Assembly: GCA_029779535.1 (NCBI GenBank)
Contig: JAKPAG010000104.1
Location: 1 to 64,000, forward strand
Reading direction: 5' to 3'
Length of the DNA: 64,000 nt
Origin: Pseudomonadota bacterium
GTDB lineage: Bacteria > Pseudomonadota > Alphaproteobacteria > Sphingomonadales > Sphingomonadaceae
The position numbers and the translations under genes were made by a program. This document shows, one piece after another, positions 48,846 to 57,871 of the stretch (positions are counted from its first letter, which is position 1; each line of letters begins with the position of its first letter). The notes beneath the pieces are model-generated. The model was not told the DNA's origin, made no database searches, and saw only the letters and a list, made by a program, of their open reading frames with translations.

Positions 48846-48877
48846 AACGGCCCGCCCTCAAGGCGGGCCGTTTGCGT
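48846..48877 (+). terminator. rho-independent terminator after ctrA
   Basis: Perfect GC stem ACGGCCCGCC/GGCGGGCCGT (48847-48856 with 48862-48871), loop CTCAA, then TTGCGTT. It lies 25 bp after the ctrA stop and between convergent genes, so it may serve the opposing transcript as well. Confidence 0.88.
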
Positions 48878-48893
48878 TGGCGCGGCCGCCGGT

Positions 48894-49709
48894 TCAGTCG
48901 ATCCGGTTGAAGTAGGTCGTTTCCAGCTTCGGCAGCGAAGTGCCGGCCCAGACGATGGTTTCCGTCATCGCCTTGCCATCCTTGGCCGCGGTGTAGACCC
49001 GCGTCGATACCGGGACGCCTGCCTTGCCCAGGGTCATCACGAGGGTGCCGGGGGCGGGCTGGCGCAGCGCGACCGTGTCGATGAAGCCCATGTTGCCGGT
49101 GATCGGCACGGGCACGCCGTCGAGCGCGGCGGTCGATTCGGCGCGGCTGGCAGTGCCATCCGACCCCACCATTTCCACCACGCTGGTCCATTTCCGGTCG
49201 GGCGAGACGCGGAACGAGATGGTAACCCGCTGCGGCCGCTCCTCGGCCGGGATGCGCTGGACATCCAGCGCCCAGCGTCCGGCCAGCGGCGCAGGCCCGG
49301 CCGCGGCGGCATGGACCGCCGCGGCGGGCGCGGGTTCCAGGGCCGGATCGGCGACCATCATGGCAAGGCCGGCACTGGCCAGAGAGAGTGTAACAAGCAT
49401 GGCAATCGTTCCTTTCGACCTGATGCGCCCGGCAGGTGCGGGGCGCAGCGCTTCCTCGGTCGAGGAAACCGGCGCGGGAAGATCGATATTCCTGTCCCAG
49501 AATTTCTGGGCATCCAGCAGCCGCGCCAGTTCCCGGCTGCTGCCGATCCCGGTCTTGCGGCGCGCATCGCGCAGCCGTTCGTTGATCGAGCCCTCGGACC
49601 GGTTGAGGCTGGCGGCGATCGACTTGACCGTGTGTCCGGCAGCCAGCAGGCGCAGAACCTCCAGTTCCTTGTCATTCAGGGCTGCAAGCGCGCTGGTGGG
49701 ATGATCCAT
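48894..49709 (-). CDS. membrane-anchored LuxR-type HTH protein with periplasmic domain
   Basis: A 271-aa protein with an unusual layout. Residues about 10-65 form a LuxR/sigma-like helix-turn-helix (ALNDKELEVLRLLAAGHTVK and SIAASLNRSEGSINERLRDA). A linker of about 40 residues precedes one membrane helix (about residues 102-120, IAMLVTLSLASAGLAMMV). A C-terminal domain of about 140 residues would be in the periplasm, with segments LAGRWALDVQRIPAEERPQR and MTETIVWAGTSLPKLETTYF. It can be read as a ToxR-like one-component sensor. The ATG at 49709 begins MDHPTSALAALND. Its target genes are unknown. Confidence 0.82.
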   Translation of the reverse strand: MDHPTSALAALNDKELEVLRLLAAGHTVKSIAASLNRSEGSINERLRDARRKTGIGSSRELARLLDAQKFWDRNIDLPAPVSSTEEALRPAPAGRIRSKGTIAMLVTLSLASAGLAMMVADPALEPAPAAAVHAAAAGPAPLAGRWALDVQRIPAEERPQRVTISFRVSPDRKWTSVVEMVGSDGTASRAESTAALDGVPVPITGNMGFIDTVALRQPAPGTLVMTLGKAGVPVSTRVYTAAKDGKAMTETIVWAGTSLPKLETTYFNRID

Positions 49710-49849
49710 GGCCGACATGCGCCGTGCTGACCACAAGCGCCTGGCAGCGTCCATCACAAATAATTTGGATCTGGTCAGCTGCCGCCTGGCCGGCTCCCGG
49801 GGGCACCTGATCTTGACCCCCGCCGGGCCTACTGCCAAACGCCCCGACC

Positions 49850-50566
49850 ATGACCGCCCACAAATCCGGTGACCCGACCACGCTCAACCGCCTCTATGGC
49901 CGCTCGATGGGTAAGCCGCTGCGCAAGGGCCAGCAGGCGCTGGTCGATCACCTGCTGCCGCAGATCGCCGTGCCGGACGAAGGCGAAGTCACGGCCGAGC
50001 GGCTGTTCGGCCAGCCCTGCCCGCTGCATTTCGAGATCGGCTTTGGCGGGGGCGAGCATATGGCGGCGCGCGCCGACATGCTGCCCGATCATGGCTTCAT
50101 CGGTGCGGAACCGTTCCTCAACGGCGTGGCCCAGGCGCTGACCCATGTCAGCGGCGATAATGGCGCGCACCCGCCGCTGGGCAACGTGCGGATCCACCAC
50201 GGCGATGCGCTGGAAGTGCTGCGGCGCATCCCGGACGGGTCGCTCAGCTTCCTTTACCTGCTGCACCCCGATCCCTGGCCCAAGGCTCGCCACGCCAAGC
50301 GGCGGATGATGAACGACGGCCCGGTCAACCTGTTCGCGGCCAAGCTGCGTCCCGGCGGCGAATTCCGCTTCGGCACCGATCACGCGGTCTATGTCCGCCA
50401 CGCGCTGATGGTGATGCGCCGCCACACCGACCAGTTCGAATGGTTGATCGACAAGCCCGGCGATTTCCAGAAGCGCCCCGGCGGCTGGCCGGAAACCCGC
50501 TATGAGCACAAGGCCCGCACCGTCTATGGGCACGAGGTCTGGTACTTCCGCTATCGCCGCAAATAG
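49850..50566 (+). CDS. trmB: tRNA (guanine-N7-)-methyltransferase
   Basis: SAM-dependent enzyme that makes m7G46 in tRNA (238 aa). The SAM-binding motif is LHFEIGFGGGEHMAARADML. The catalytic region is SLSFLYLLHPDPWPKARHAK (the family HPDPWPK signature), followed by RRMMNDGPVNLFAAKLRPGG and the C-terminal ETRYEHKARTVYGHEVWYF. The methyltransferase fold is complete. It diverges from the LuxR-HTH gene. Confidence 0.95.
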   Translation: MTAHKSGDPTTLNRLYGRSMGKPLRKGQQALVDHLLPQIAVPDEGEVTAERLFGQPCPLHFEIGFGGGEHMAARADMLPDHGFIGAEPFLNGVAQALTHVSGDNGAHPPLGNVRIHHGDALEVLRRIPDGSLSFLYLLHPDPWPKARHAKRRMMNDGPVNLFAAKLRPGGEFRFGTDHAVYVRHALMVMRRHTDQFEWLIDKPGDFQKRPGGWPETRYEHKARTVYGHEVWYFRYRRK

Positions 50567-50680
50567 CGCTTTGGCGCGCGGATAGGACGGCTCGGCGCTA
50601 ACGAACTTTTTCTTTGTGGCGCAGTCCCCATATAAACTCCACCAGTTCGGTTGACAAAACCACCTGGGGAGTCGCCTGCC

Positions 50681-51445
50681 ATGGACCTGACGCTGCTGAG
50701 CATCGAAGCGTTGCTTCCCTTCATCCTGGTGGGGTTTGCCGCGCAGCTGGTCGATGGCGCGCTGGGCATGGCCTTTGGCGTGATTTCCAACACCCTGCTG
50801 GTTGCGGTGATGGGGGTGCCGCCCGCGCTCGCCTCGCAGCGGGTCCATGTGGTCGAATGCTTTACCACCGCCACCTCCGGGATCAGCCACCTGCTGCACG
50901 GCAACATCGACAAGCAGCTGTTCCTGCGGCTGCTGCTGCCGGGGGTAATCGGCGGGGTGCTGGGCGCCTATCTTTTGACCAGCCTTGACGCCAGCGTGGT
51001 CAAGCCGTTCGTGCTGCTCTACCTGACCGCCATCGGCCTCTATATCCTGGCGCGCGGGCTGTTCTATCCGCCCAAGCTGAAGGAAGCGCGGCTGATTGCG
51101 CCGCTCGGGCTGGTCGGCGGGTTCCTCGATGCGGCGGGCGGCGGCGGCTGGGGGGCGGTGGTAACGAGCAACCTGCTGATCCAGGGTGCCGATCCGCGCA
51201 AGGTTGTCGGCACGGTCAATGCGGTCGAATTCTTCCTGACGCTGACCGTTTCAGCCACCTTCATCTGGCACCTGGGCTTTGCCGACCTTGCCGGGGCCAC
51301 GCTGGGCCTGTTGATCGGCGGGCTGCTGGCCGCGCCGATCGGGGCCTGGGCGGCCAAGCATTTTCCGCCCAAGCAGATGCTGATCCTGGTCGGGATCGTG
51401 CTGATCCTGACCAGCGGCTTCGGAGTGTGGAAAGCCTGGGGCTGA
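50681..51445 (+). CDS. TauE/SafE family membrane exporter
   Basis: A 254-aa multi-pass membrane protein of the TauE/SafE family, linked to export of sulfite, sulfoacetate or related anions. Two repeated family motifs are seen: FAAQLVDGALGMAFGVISNT at the N-terminus and GGFLDAAGGGGWGAVVTSNL in the middle, with about eight hydrophobic segments. The ATG at 50681 follows TGGGGAG; a longer start at 50651 would add ten residues. A TATAAA word near 50630 could be the -10 box. The substrate is unknown. Confidence 0.88.
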   Translation: MDLTLLSIEALLPFILVGFAAQLVDGALGMAFGVISNTLLVAVMGVPPALASQRVHVVECFTTATSGISHLLHGNIDKQLFLRLLLPGVIGGVLGAYLLTSLDASVVKPFVLLYLTAIGLYILARGLFYPPKLKEARLIAPLGLVGGFLDAAGGGGWGAVVTSNLLIQGADPRKVVGTVNAVEFFLTLTVSATFIWHLGFADLAGATLGLLIGGLLAAPIGAWAAKHFPPKQMLILVGIVLILTSGFGVWKAWG

Positions 51446-51448
51446 GCT

Positions 51449-52318
51449 TTAGGCCGCGATCTGCTCGGCAATCGCCAGCAGGCGGCGGGCCTGGTCAAGG
51501 TGGAGCAGCTCCACCATCTTGCCGTCCAGCTTGATCACGCCCTTGCCGGCATGTTCAGGCGCGGCAAAGGCGGCAACCACCCGCGCGGCCCAGTCCAGTT
51601 CCGCCGCGCTGGGTGAAAACACCGTGTTGCACGGTTCGATCTGGTCGGGATGGATCAGCGTTTTGCCATCGAAGCCGAACAGCAGGCCCTGCTCCGCCTC
51701 AGCCGTGAAGGCGGCCAGATCGCGAAATTCGTTGCACACCCCGTCCAGCACCACCAGCCCCTGCGCCCGCGCGGCAGCCACGGCCATGGTCAGCACCGGC
51801 TGGAACGGCACCCGTCCGGGCAGCAACTGGGCGCGCATTTCCTTGGCCAGGTCATTGGTGCCCAGCACGAAGCCTGCGAGCCGGCTGTCGGCGGCGCAGG
51901 CTGCCACATCGTGCAGGCGCGGCAGCACGGCGCAGGTCTCGATCATCACCCACAGCCGGGTCTGCGCCGGCGCATCGGCCAGTGCGGCATCGTAGGCGCG
52001 GATATCGGCCACGCCGTCGATCTTGGGCACCAGCACCGCATCCGGCCCGGCCGCGGCAATCGCGGCCAGGTCTTCGGTGCCCCAGGGGGTGTTCAGGCCA
52101 TTGGCCCGCACTACCACCTCGCGCCGGCCGAACCCGCCTTCGCCCACCGCCGCCACTGCCATCGCGCGGGCCTCGACCTTGCCATCGGGCGCGACCGAAT
52201 CCTCAAGATCGAGGATGACGGTATCGACCGGCAGGGTCCGCACCTTGGCCAGGGCCTTGGCGTTCGACGTCGGCAGGTAGAGCGCGCTGCGGCGCGGCCG
52301 GGCAGGGGCAGCGGTCAT
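51449..52318 (-). CDS. HpcH/HpaI (CitE-like) CoA-ester lyase
   Basis: A 289-aa TIM-barrel enzyme of the CitE-like group: citrate lyase beta, malyl-CoA lyase or (3S)-malyl-CoA thioesterase. Metal and substrate motifs are DTVILDLEDSVAPDGKVEAR, VVRANGLNTPWGTEDL, VLVPKIDGVADIRAYD and the acid in LWVMIETCAVLPRLHD. The C-terminal FGFDGKTLIHPDQIEPCN is family-typical. It lies 5 bp downstream of the malic enzyme gene on the same strand, which suggests malate or malyl-CoA metabolism, but the precise reaction cannot be told from sequence. Confidence 0.88.
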   Translation of the reverse strand: MTAAPARPRRSALYLPTSNAKALAKVRTLPVDTVILDLEDSVAPDGKVEARAMAVAAVGEGGFGRREVVVRANGLNTPWGTEDLAAIAAAGPDAVLVPKIDGVADIRAYDAALADAPAQTRLWVMIETCAVLPRLHDVAACAADSRLAGFVLGTNDLAKEMRAQLLPGRVPFQPVLTMAVAAARAQGLVVLDGVCNEFRDLAAFTAEAEQGLLFGFDGKTLIHPDQIEPCNTVFSPSAAELDWAARVVAAFAAPEHAGKGVIKLDGKMVELLHLDQARRLLAIAEQIAA

Positions 52319-52323
52319 CGCGC

Positions 52324-54603
52324 TTACCCCGCGATGCCGGCGGCGGCCAGAACGGCGAGGGTCAGCACGTCGGGCGCGATCGCGGTCATCGGGATGATCT
52401 GGACGGGCTTTTCCATGCCGATCAGCATCGGCCCGATCGTGGCGTTGCCCGCCAGCTCGCGCAGCAGTTTGGCCGAGATGTTGGCCGATTGCAGCCCCGG
52501 CATGACCAGCACGTTGGCCGGAGCCGACAGGCGGCTGAACGGGTAGTTTTTCATCACCGTCGGGTTGAGCGCGGCGTCGGGGGCCATCTCGCCCTCGTAT
52601 TCGAAGCCGGGGTTTTCAGCATCGAGGATCGCCACCGCTTCACGGATCCCTTCCAGCCAGCGGCCAGGCGGGTTGCCGAAGGTCGAATAGGACAGGAAGG
52701 CAACGCGCGGTTCATGCCCCAGACGGCGCGCCACTGCGGCGGTTTCCTTGGCGATCACCGCCAGGTCGGCGCTGCTCGGCCGTTCGTTGACCGTGGTGTC
52801 AGCCAGGAACACCGTATAGTTCTTGCCGATCATCAGGTGGATGCCGAAAGGCAGGCGGCCTTCCTGCGGGTCCAGCACCTGGCGCACTTCGCGCATGGTC
52901 TGCCCGAAGGTCCGGGTGATCCCGGTGACCATCGCATCGCCCACACCCAGCTTGAGCAGGGCCGAGGCGAACACGTTGCGATCCTGGTTGACCATGCGGC
53001 GCACGTCGCGTTCCAGGAAGCCGCGGCGCTGCAGGCGGGTATAGAGCATGTCGACCATTGCGGGCACGTGCTCGCTCACCGCCGAATTCTCGATCTGGTA
53101 GCTGTCGGGATTGCCGACACCCAGCTCGACCAGCTTCTCGCGCACGGCGTCGGTCCGGCCGACCAATACCGGCTCGCCATAGCCATAGTCGCGGTACTGG
53201 ATCGCCGCGCGCAGCACGATCTCGTTCTCGGCCTCGGCAAAGATCACCCGCTTGGGGTTGGCCTTGACCGTTTCATAGACCTGCGTCAGCACCGAAGTCG
53301 TCGGGTTGAGCCGCGCCTTCAGGCTGGTGCGGTAGGCGTCGAAATCGGCAATCGGCTTCTGCGCCACGCCGGTATCCATCGCTGCCTTGGCCACGGCCGA
53401 GGAGACAACTTCCATCAGGCGCGGATCGAACGGGGCGGGAATGATGTATTCCGGCCCGAACTGGTGGTTCTTGCCATAGGCGGCGGCCACTTCGTCGGGC
53501 ACCTGCTCGCGCGCCAGTTCGGCAATGGCATAGGCCGCGGCGATCTTCATCTCCTCGTTGATCGCGGTTGCCCGAACGTCCAGCGCCCCGCGGAAGATGA
53601 AGGGGAAGCCCAGCACGTTGTTGACCTGGTTGGGATAGTCCGACCGGCCGGTGGCGACGATCGCGTCAGGGCGCACCGCCTTGACATCTGGCGGGGTGAT
53701 TTCCGGGTCAGGGTTGGCCATGGCGAAGATGATCGGCTGCGCGGCCATGTCCTTGACCATGTCCTGCGTCACCGCGCCGGCGGCCGACAGGCCCAGAAAG
53801 ATGTCCGCGCCGACCAGCGCTTCCTTCAGCGTGCGCTTGTCGGTGTGGATCGCGTGCGCGCTCTTGAACTGGTCCACGCCTTCGCGCCCGACATAGATCA
53901 CGCCCTTGGTATCGCAGACGGTGACGTTTTCGTGGCGCACGCCCATCGACTTGATCAGCGCGGTGCAGGCCAGCGCCGATGCGCCAGCGCCGTTGACCAC
54001 CATCTTCACGTCCTTGAAATCACGCCCGGTCAGGAAGCAGGCGTTGACCAGGCCAGCGGCGGCGATGATCGCGGTGCCGTGCTGGTCATCGTGCATCACC
54101 GGAATCTTCATGCGTTCGCGCAGGGCCTGCTCGATCACGAAGCATTCCGGGGCCTTGATGTCTTCCAGGTTGATCCCGCCAAAGCTGGGTTCCATCAGCG
54201 CCACGGCTTCGATGAACTTTTCGGGATCCTCGGTCGCCAGTTCGATGTCGATCGAGTCGACGTCGGCAAAGCGCTTGAACAGCACGGCCTTGCCTTCCAT
54301 CACCGGCTTCGATGCCAGCGCGCCAAGGTTGCCCATGCCCAGGATCGCGGTGCCGTTCGAAATCACCGCCACCAGGTTGCCGCGCGCGGTATAGTCATAG
54401 GCTGCGGCCGGATCGTCGGCGATGGCCTGCACCGGCACGGCCACGCCCGGCGAATAGGCCAGGCTCAGGTCGCGCTGGGTAGCCATCGGCTTCGACGCGA
54501 TGATCTCGATTTTGCCGGGGCGGATGGTGCTGTGATAGAACAGCGCCTCGCGCTCGGTGAAGCGGACGTTGCTTTCGTTCTGCTGGGAAAGTTCTTCTGA
54601 CAC
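52324..54603 (-). CDS. maeB: NADP-dependent malic enzyme with phosphotransacetylase-like domain
   Basis: Oxidative decarboxylation of malate to pyruvate with NADP (759 aa, the usual size of the large bacterial form). The N-terminal malic domain contains DLSLAYSPGVAVPVQAIADD and VLFKRFADVDSIDIEL. The NADP domain contains VVNGAGASALACTALIKSMG. Residues from about 430 are the phosphotransacetylase-like regulatory domain (RVIFAEAENEIVLRAAIQYR). The GTG at 54603 begins VSEELSQQNESNVRF; an ATG at 54675 lies near the divergent mutS start and is less likely. Confidence 0.95.
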   Translation of the reverse strand: MSEELSQQNESNVRFTEREALFYHSTIRPGKIEIIASKPMATQRDLSLAYSPGVAVPVQAIADDPAAAYDYTARGNLVAVISNGTAILGMGNLGALASKPVMEGKAVLFKRFADVDSIDIELATEDPEKFIEAVALMEPSFGGINLEDIKAPECFVIEQALRERMKIPVMHDDQHGTAIIAAAGLVNACFLTGRDFKDVKMVVNGAGASALACTALIKSMGVRHENVTVCDTKGVIYVGREGVDQFKSAHAIHTDKRTLKEALVGADIFLGLSAAGAVTQDMVKDMAAQPIIFAMANPDPEITPPDVKAVRPDAIVATGRSDYPNQVNNVLGFPFIFRGALDVRATAINEEMKIAAAYAIAELAREQVPDEVAAAYGKNHQFGPEYIIPAPFDPRLMEVVSSAVAKAAMDTGVAQKPIADFDAYRTSLKARLNPTTSVLTQVYETVKANPKRVIFAEAENEIVLRAAIQYRDYGYGEPVLVGRTDAVREKLVELGVGNPDSYQIENSAVSEHVPAMVDMLYTRLQRRGFLERDVRRMVNQDRNVFASALLKLGVGDAMVTGITRTFGQTMREVRQVLDPQEGRLPFGIHLMIGKNYTVFLADTTVNERPSSADLAVIAKETAAVARRLGHEPRVAFLSYSTFGNPPGRWLEGIREAVAILDAENPGFEYEGEMAPDAALNPTVMKNYPFSRLSAPANVLVMPGLQSANISAKLLRELAGNATIGPMLIGMEKPVQIIPMTAIAPDVLTLAVLAAAGIAG

Positions 54604-54714
54604 GTGCGATCTCCGGTTTCGGCCTTGCCCTAACGGATGCTGGGGCCACGCGATAGGGGAAAGCGTGGGGCGCAAGCGTTCCGAATCGTCGATACAGCCG
54701 CTAGGCCGGACGGC

Positions 54715-57315
54715 ATGTCAGGCAGCAGCGCAAGTCCGATGATGGTCCAGTACCTCGCGCTCAAGGAGCAGGCGGGGGATTGCCTGCTGTTCTACCGCAT
54801 GGGCGACTTCTTCGAACTGTTCTTTGACGATGCCCGGCTGGCCGCGCAGGTGCTGGACATCGCGCTGACCAGCCGGGGCGAGCACATGGGCCTGCCGATC
54901 CCGATGTGCGGCGTGCCGGTCCATTCGGCCGAAGGCTATCTTGCCCGCCTGATCAAGGCCGGTTGCCGCGTTGCCATCGCCGAACAGGTCGAAACGCCCG
55001 AGGAAGCCAGGCGGCGCGGCGGTTCCAAGGCGCTGGTCGCGCGCGACATCGTCCGTTTCGTCACCGCCGGTACCCTGACCGAGGAAGCCCTGCTTGAACC
55101 GCGCCGCGCCAATGTGCTGGCAGCCGTGTGCGAAGTGCGCGGGCAATGCGGGATTGCCGCCTGTGACATTTCGACCGGGCGGATGGAGCTGGAGGAATGC
55201 GCGCTCGACCGCCTGGGCGCCGCGCTGGCGCGGCTGGGTGCGAGCGAGCTGGTCGCGCCCGAGGGGTGGGATCTGGCCCCGCCCGCCGCCATGCCCCGCC
55301 CGGCGCGCGAGTTTGGCTCGGACCAGGGGGAAGCGCGGCTCAAGGCGGTGCACGGCGTTGCCACGTTGGACGGGTTCGGCATGTTCAGCCGGGCGATGTT
55401 GGCCGCGGCGGGTGGGCTGATCGCCTATCTTGATCATGTCGGACGCGGCAAGCTGCCGCTGCTGCTGCCCCCGGTGGCGCGCAGCGGCGACGCGCACCTC
55501 GCCATGGATGAGGCGACTCGCGCCAGCCTCGAAATCCTCGTCACCAGCCAGGGCAGCCGCAAGGGCAGCCTGGTCGATGCGGTCGATCGCTGTGTCACCG
55601 GTGCGGGCGCGCGGCTGCTGGCCGAAGACCTGTCCGCGCCGCTGACCGATCTGACACTGATCGAGGCGCGGCTGGAACTGGTGCAGTGGCTGCACGACGA
55701 TCCGCTGCTGCGCGCGGACCTGCGCACCGTGCTGCGCGCGCTGCCCGACCTGGGCCGGGCGCTGGGCCGGGTGGTGGCTGGGCGCGGCAGCCCGCGCGAC
55801 CTGGGACAGCTGCGGGATGGACTGACTGAAGCACGGCGGATCCACGACTTCCTGCTGCCGCGCACCGACCTGCCCGAACTGCTGCGTGCGCTGCTGCCCA
55901 GCCTGGCAGGGCATGGCGCGCTGTGCGATCATTTTGCCCGCGCATTGGTGCCCAGTCCGCCGACCGAGCGCGGGCAGGGCGGCTACATTGCCGAAGGCTA
56001 TGACGCCGCGCTGGACGAGCTGCGCCGCATTTCGGGCGATGCCCGCCGCGCCATTGCCGCGCTGGAAACCAAATACCGCGACCAGACCGGGATCGCCGCG
56101 CTGAAGATCCGCCACAACGGCGTGCTGGGCTATTTCATCGAGGTGCCGGCCGGCCGCGCCGATGCGCTGATGGCGCCTGATAGCGGCTTCACCCACCGTC
56201 AGACCATGGCCGGGGCCGTGCGGTTCAATGCCGTTGCCCTGCATGAAGAGGCAAGCCGCATTGCCCAGGCCGGGGGTCATGCCCTGGCGGCCGAGGAAGC
56301 CCATTTCGAGCAGCTCGTGGCCGAGGCGATTGCCGCCCGTCATGCCATCGCCGCCACGGCTCAGGCTCTTGCCCGGATCGACGTGGCTGCCGGGCAAGCC
56401 GAACGCGCGGCTGAAGGCGGCTGGACCCGCCCTGCGATCAGCACAGGGCTGGCCCTGGAGATCGAACAGGGCCGCCACCCGGTGGTCGAAGCGGCGCTGG
56501 CGGCAAAGGGGGAACGGTTCGTCGCCAATGATTGCCGCCTCGCCAGCCACGACCGGCTGTGGCTGATCGGCGGGCCGAACATGGGCGGTAAAAGCACGTT
56601 CCTGCGCCAGAACGCGCTGATCGTGCTGCTGGCGCAGGCGGGCGGCTTCGTGCCTGCCGCGCGCGCGCGGATCGGGCTGGTCGATCGGCTGTTCAGCCGG
56701 GTCGGGGCCAGCGACAACCTGGCGCGCGGGCGCTCGACCTTCATGGTCGAAATGGTCGAGACTGCGGCGATCCTGGCCCAGGCGAGCGAACGCAGCTTCG
56801 TGATCCTGGATGAGGTCGGGCGCGGCACGTCCACCTACGACGGCCTCGCGCTGGCCTGGGCGGTGGTCGAGGCGGTGCACGGCGTCAACCGCAGCCGTTG
56901 CCTGTTCGCGACCCATTATCACGAACTCGCGCGGCTTGCCGACAGCTGCGAGGCGCTGTCGCTCCATCACGTCCGTGCGCGCGAGTGGAAGGGCGAACTG
57001 GTGCTGCTGCACGAAGTGGCTCAAGGGCCGGCTGACCGCTCCTATGGCCTGGCCGTGGCGAAGCTTGCTGGGGTGCCCGCCCCGGTCGTGGCGCGGGCCA
57101 AGGCCGTGCTCGACAAGCTGGAAAAGGGCCGCGCCGAAACCGGTGGCCTGGCGGCTGGGCTGGGTGATCTGCCGTTGTTCGCTGCCACCGCCGCCGCCGC
57201 CAGCGAGCCCGAAGTCGATGCGCTGCGCGCGCGCCTGGCCGAAGTGGATGTCGATGCGCTCAGCCCGCGCGATGCGCTTGAACTGGTCTATGCGCTCAAG
57301 CACCTGGCCGAATAG
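54715..57315 (+). CDS. mutS: DNA mismatch repair protein MutS
   Basis: Mismatch recognition ATPase (866 aa). The N-terminal mismatch-binding motif is RMGDFFELFFDDARLA (Phe-x-Glu). The clamp and lever domains include LKIRHNGVLGYFIEVPAG. The C-terminal ATPase shows the Walker A motif GGPNMGGKST from residue 619, Walker B in SFVILDEVGRGTSTYDGLAL and the signature TFMVEMVETAAILAQAS. The ATG at 54715 gives MSGSSASPMMVQYLALKEQ as in homologues. It diverges from maeB. No MutL gene is in the window. Confidence 0.97.
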   Translation: MSGSSASPMMVQYLALKEQAGDCLLFYRMGDFFELFFDDARLAAQVLDIALTSRGEHMGLPIPMCGVPVHSAEGYLARLIKAGCRVAIAEQVETPEEARRRGGSKALVARDIVRFVTAGTLTEEALLEPRRANVLAAVCEVRGQCGIAACDISTGRMELEECALDRLGAALARLGASELVAPEGWDLAPPAAMPRPAREFGSDQGEARLKAVHGVATLDGFGMFSRAMLAAAGGLIAYLDHVGRGKLPLLLPPVARSGDAHLAMDEATRASLEILVTSQGSRKGSLVDAVDRCVTGAGARLLAEDLSAPLTDLTLIEARLELVQWLHDDPLLRADLRTVLRALPDLGRALGRVVAGRGSPRDLGQLRDGLTEARRIHDFLLPRTDLPELLRALLPSLAGHGALCDHFARALVPSPPTERGQGGYIAEGYDAALDELRRISGDARRAIAALETKYRDQTGIAALKIRHNGVLGYFIEVPAGRADALMAPDSGFTHRQTMAGAVRFNAVALHEEASRIAQAGGHALAAEEAHFEQLVAEAIAARHAIAATAQALARIDVAAGQAERAAEGGWTRPAISTGLALEIEQGRHPVVEAALAAKGERFVANDCRLASHDRLWLIGGPNMGGKSTFLRQNALIVLLAQAGGFVPAARARIGLVDRLFSRVGASDNLARGRSTFMVEMVETAAILAQASERSFVILDEVGRGTSTYDGLALAWAVVEAVHGVNRSRCLFATHYHELARLADSCEALSLHHVRAREWKGELVLLHEVAQGPADRSYGLAVAKLAGVPAPVVARAKAVLDKLEKGRAETGGLAAGLGDLPLFAATAAAASEPEVDALRARLAEVDVDALSPRDALELVYALKHLAE

Positions 57316-57348
57316 GCTTCCTTAAGCATTCCCGGCTATACGGGAACC

Positions 57349-57543
57349 ATGTTCGGTTTCGGGCCCAAACTTGGCCAGGTCTTCGCCAACCGCTGGAAAG
57401 CGGTGACCTGGTCAATCGGCATCCTCGCCACGGCCTATTGCACGGTGCCGATGGCCGACCAGGCACGCGAGCACGAGCAGCAGAAGGCAGCCGTCGCCAA
57501 GGCTGCGCACAAATCGCCCTGGGCGAAGGACTCCAAGGACTGA
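57349..57543 (+). CDS. tiny membrane protein downstream of mutS
   Basis: A 64-aa protein of unknown function with one hydrophobic helix (about residues 17-36, KAVTWSIGILATAYCTVPMA) and a charged C-terminal tail ending KSPWAKDSKD. It begins at an ATG 33 bp after the mutS stop, and a short hairpin (TTCCCG/CGGGAA) lies just before the start. The next small membrane protein gene follows 13 bp later. Coding is supported by the membrane-protein layout and tight spacing, but no family is recognised. Confidence 0.65.
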   Translation: MFGFGPKLGQVFANRWKAVTWSIGILATAYCTVPMADQAREHEQQKAAVAKAAHKSPWAKDSKD

Positions 57544-57556
57544 TTGGGCCCCACTT

Positions 57557-57871
57557 GTGTACCAGCTGATCTTCCGCAACTGGAAATTCGCCCTGCTCTG
57601 GGCCATTGGGCTGACGGCCAGCGCAGCGGCCTTTCTTGAGCGCGGCGGCGGGCATGAACAGCTGGAAGCGAGCGCGCGGCAGATTCGCGCCCAGCACGAG
57701 CAGACCGCCGCTGCGCCGGCCCCGCCCGTGCCGCAAGCCACAGAGCGGTTGGATCCGCTGCCCGAGGATGCCGTTAGCGACGAAGGCGATGGCCCGCCCG
57801 AGGCGGAAGCCGTGAATGACCAGGCCGAAGCTCCCGATGAGGCAAGCCCGGCTTATACCAACCTGCACTGA
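57557..57871 (+). CDS. small membrane protein with acidic Ala/Pro-rich tail
   Basis: A 104-aa product from a GTG start: MYQLIFRNWKFALLWAIGLT forms one N-terminal membrane helix. The rest is a disordered Ala/Pro/Glu-rich tail (QTAAAPAPPVPQATERLDPL and a run of Glu/Asp). It has no recognised family. Its last five codons (Tyr-Thr-Asn-Leu-His-stop) fall inside the left arm of the 261-bp palindromic element, so the present C-terminus was probably fixed by that insertion. It is paired with the preceding tiny membrane protein. Confidence 0.68.
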   Translation: MYQLIFRNWKFALLWAIGLTASAAAFLERGGGHEQLEASARQIRAQHEQTAAAPAPPVPQATERLDPLPEDAVSDEGDGPPEAEAVNDQAEAPDEASPAYTNLH

